Shown here: piece after piece, positions 31,829 through 32,836 of the stretch | How positions within the stretch are numbered: position 1 is the stretch's first letter | Layout: each line of letters opens with the position of its first letter | DNA from: Clostridia bacterium | GTDB taxonomy: Bacteria; Bacillota; Clostridia; TANB77; UBA1234 | Direction: 5' to 3' | NCBI GenBank assembly: GCA_900753135.1 | Contig: CAADXZ010000035.1 | Span: forward strand, 1-32,836 | Length of the DNA: 32,836 nucleotides | The notes under the pieces: generated by a model | Seen by the model: the letters and a program-made list of their open reading frames with translations, nothing else | The model's database searches: none | Told to the model about the DNA's origin: nothing | Position numbers and translations under genes: made by a program

Positions 31829-31855
31829 TTAAATATATAATACTAACTTATATAA

Positions 31856-32380
31856 CTAAACTAATTGTAAGATAACAGCTTCAGCAGCGTCTCCTCTTCT
31901 CTTTCCTAGTTTAATTATTCTTGTGTATCCACCTTTTTTATCTGCATACTTTTCAGCAATCTCGCCAAATAGTTTTCCAGGTAGATCAACATTATTACCA
32001 TTTTCATCTTTTACTTTGTTGATATTAGCCATAATCTTCTTTCTTGCAGCAAGTCTAGATGGGTTGTCCTTTTTAACTTCTTCTTTAACAGTTTCTCTGA
32101 CAACTTTTTTGAACTTCTTACCGTTTTTGCTTGTAGCTTCTTCAGTAATCTTGTTTCCTTTCTCATCTACTTTTGCTCTTGAAACTGTTTGTTCAACTGT
32201 TTCAAAATTATCTTTTTCTCTAATGGCAAGAGAAATTAAGCTATCAACTATGCTCTTAACTTCCTTAGCTTTAGCTTCAGTTGTCTCGATTTGTCCATGC
32301 CAAATAACACTAGTTATTAGGTTTTTTAGCATAGCTACTCTATGATCAGCAGTTCTTCCTAACTTTCTATTTTCTGCCAC
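31856..32380 (-). CDS. rplQ: 50S ribosomal protein L17 with internal insertion
   Basis: 174 aa, against about 115-130 in most bacteria. The N-terminus (RKLGRTADHRVAMLKNLITS, then IETTEAKAKEV) and C-terminus (LFGEIAEKYADKKGGYTRIIKLGKRRGDAAEAVIL over its length) are canonical. Between them about 50 charged residues (about 68-125, with SRAKVDEKGNKIT and KKFKKVVRETVKEEVKKD) are inserted. Such insertions occur in L17 of some Clostridia. L17 lies near the polypeptide exit tunnel. It follows rpoA by 25 bases, the normal order, and ends the operon. Confidence 0.96.
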   Translation of the reverse strand: MAENRKLGRTADHRVAMLKNLITSVIWHGQIETTEAKAKEVKSIVDSLISLAIREKDNFETVEQTVSRAKVDEKGNKITEEATSKNGKKFKKVVRETVKEEVKKDNPSRLAARKKIMANINKVKDENGNNVDLPGKLFGEIAEKYADKKGGYTRIIKLGKRRGDAAEAVILQLV

Positions 32381-32405
32381 TTTATTTCACCCTTCCTTAA
32401 TAGTT

Positions 32406-32836
32406 CTATTCTTCACTTGGCATAAAATCTAAACCTAAAGAATGAAGTTTGTTTGTTACTTCTTCAAGTGATTTTCTACCCAAGTTTCTAACTTTCATCA
32501 TTTCTTCTTCTGTCTTATTAGTTAAATCTTCAACATTAATAATTCCAGCTCTTTTTAAACAATTATATGATCTTACAGATAAGTCAAGTTCTTCAATAGT
32601 AGTTTCAAGAACTTTTTCTTTCTTAGATTCTTCTTTTTCAACCATTATCTCTGTATTCTTTGTAGCTTCTGATAAGTCTATAAACAACGCTAAATGCTCA
32701 TTCATAACTTTTGCAGCTAAACTCAAAGCTTCATCTGGAAGTAAGCTTCCATCTGTCCATAATTCGATTGTCAATTTATCATAATCTGTAATTTGACCAA
32801 CTCTTGTATTCTCAACATAGAAATTTACTTTTTTGA
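32406..32836 (-). CDS. rpoA: DNA-directed RNA polymerase subunit alpha (partial, 5' part outside window)
   Basis: 143 codons are visible, open to the window edge. The first residues read VNFYVENTRVGQITDYDKL, the end of the N-terminal dimerisation domain, followed by LTIELWTDGSL, a charged linker, and the C-terminal domain (about 60 residues with LDLSVRSYNCLKRAGI and LGRKSLEEV), which binds UP-element DNA and activators. The TTG at 32774 is internal, not a start. rplQ follows, the standard end of the large ribosomal operon. Confidence 0.97.
   Translation of the reverse strand, partial: KKVNFYVENTRVGQITDYDKLTIELWTDGSLLPDEALSLAAKVMNEHLALFIDLSEATKNTEIMVEKEESKKEKVLETTIEELDLSVRSYNCLKRAGIINVEDLTNKTEEEMMKVRNLGRKSLEEVTNKLHSLGLDFMPSEE

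Noticed and set aside
31923..32345. 140-codon plus-strand frame opposite rplQ
   Set aside because: Antisense shadow of a clear ribosomal protein gene; Ser/Leu/Phe-rich composition typical of such shadows.

Overview
This is a low-GC window (about 30% G+C by eye) from a Gram-positive, Clostridia-like chromosome. The evidence is strong AAGGAGG-type ribosome sites, GTG and TTG starts, S-box control of metK, a surface-layer-homology protein, Cys-type ribosomal protein S18, an L17 with a long insertion, and several 'GITL'-type prepilin-like proteins of the kind common in uncultured gut Clostridia. No tRNA, rRNA, CRISPR array or insertion sequence was seen. Genus cannot be assigned from the sequence alone.

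Layout. 1-1906 (minus): a KAP-family P-loop NTPase cut by the window edge, just downstream of comF. 1969-6044 (minus): a 53-aa membrane peptide, recD2 (frameshifted) and an SLH surface protein. 6154-8842 (minus): three pilin-like genes, one carrying GLUG repeats. 8980-11286 (minus): an acyl-CoA synthetase and a TetR regulator with a candidate operator between them. 11383-13781 (minus): metK behind a SAM-I riboswitch, then yqeY, rpsU and rpsT. 14127-14387 (plus): a small membrane protein. 14389-15792 (minus): ogg and tdk. 15943-20063 (plus): a TraX-like protein, a two-component system and TelA, followed by a candidate structured RNA. 20386-21706: trxA (minus) and murI (plus). 21818-23260 (minus): a fourth pilin-like protein. 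23432-26320 (minus): rpsR, ssb, rpsF, then an RNase E/G-family gene and pth (frameshifted). 26453-31159: a VirD4/TraG-like ATPase (plus), galE (minus) and a replication-relaxation-like protein (minus). 31192-32836 (minus): a double-S1 protein, rplQ and the 3' part of rpoA.

The most striking observation is that two unrelated housekeeping genes, recD2 and pth, are each broken by a +1 shift at the same kind of site: a CTN leucine codon followed by CGG and A. Skipping the C of CGG restores the conserved protein in both. By manual reading only four in-frame CGG codons occur in all the genes here, and two of them are these shift sites. A third replaces the Walker A glycine of thymidine kinase. This could be hungry-codon +1 frameshifting, resembling the yeast Ty1 CUU-AGG-C site, or a recurrent sequencing or assembly error. 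Raw reads and the genome's tRNA set would decide.

Other points of interest are a family of four pilin-like proteins sharing one compact domain, a likely unannotated structured RNA with its own terminator near 20174-20363, a possible KAP-type phage-exclusion gene, and a conjugation-type ATPase and relaxation-protein pair embedded among housekeeping genes.
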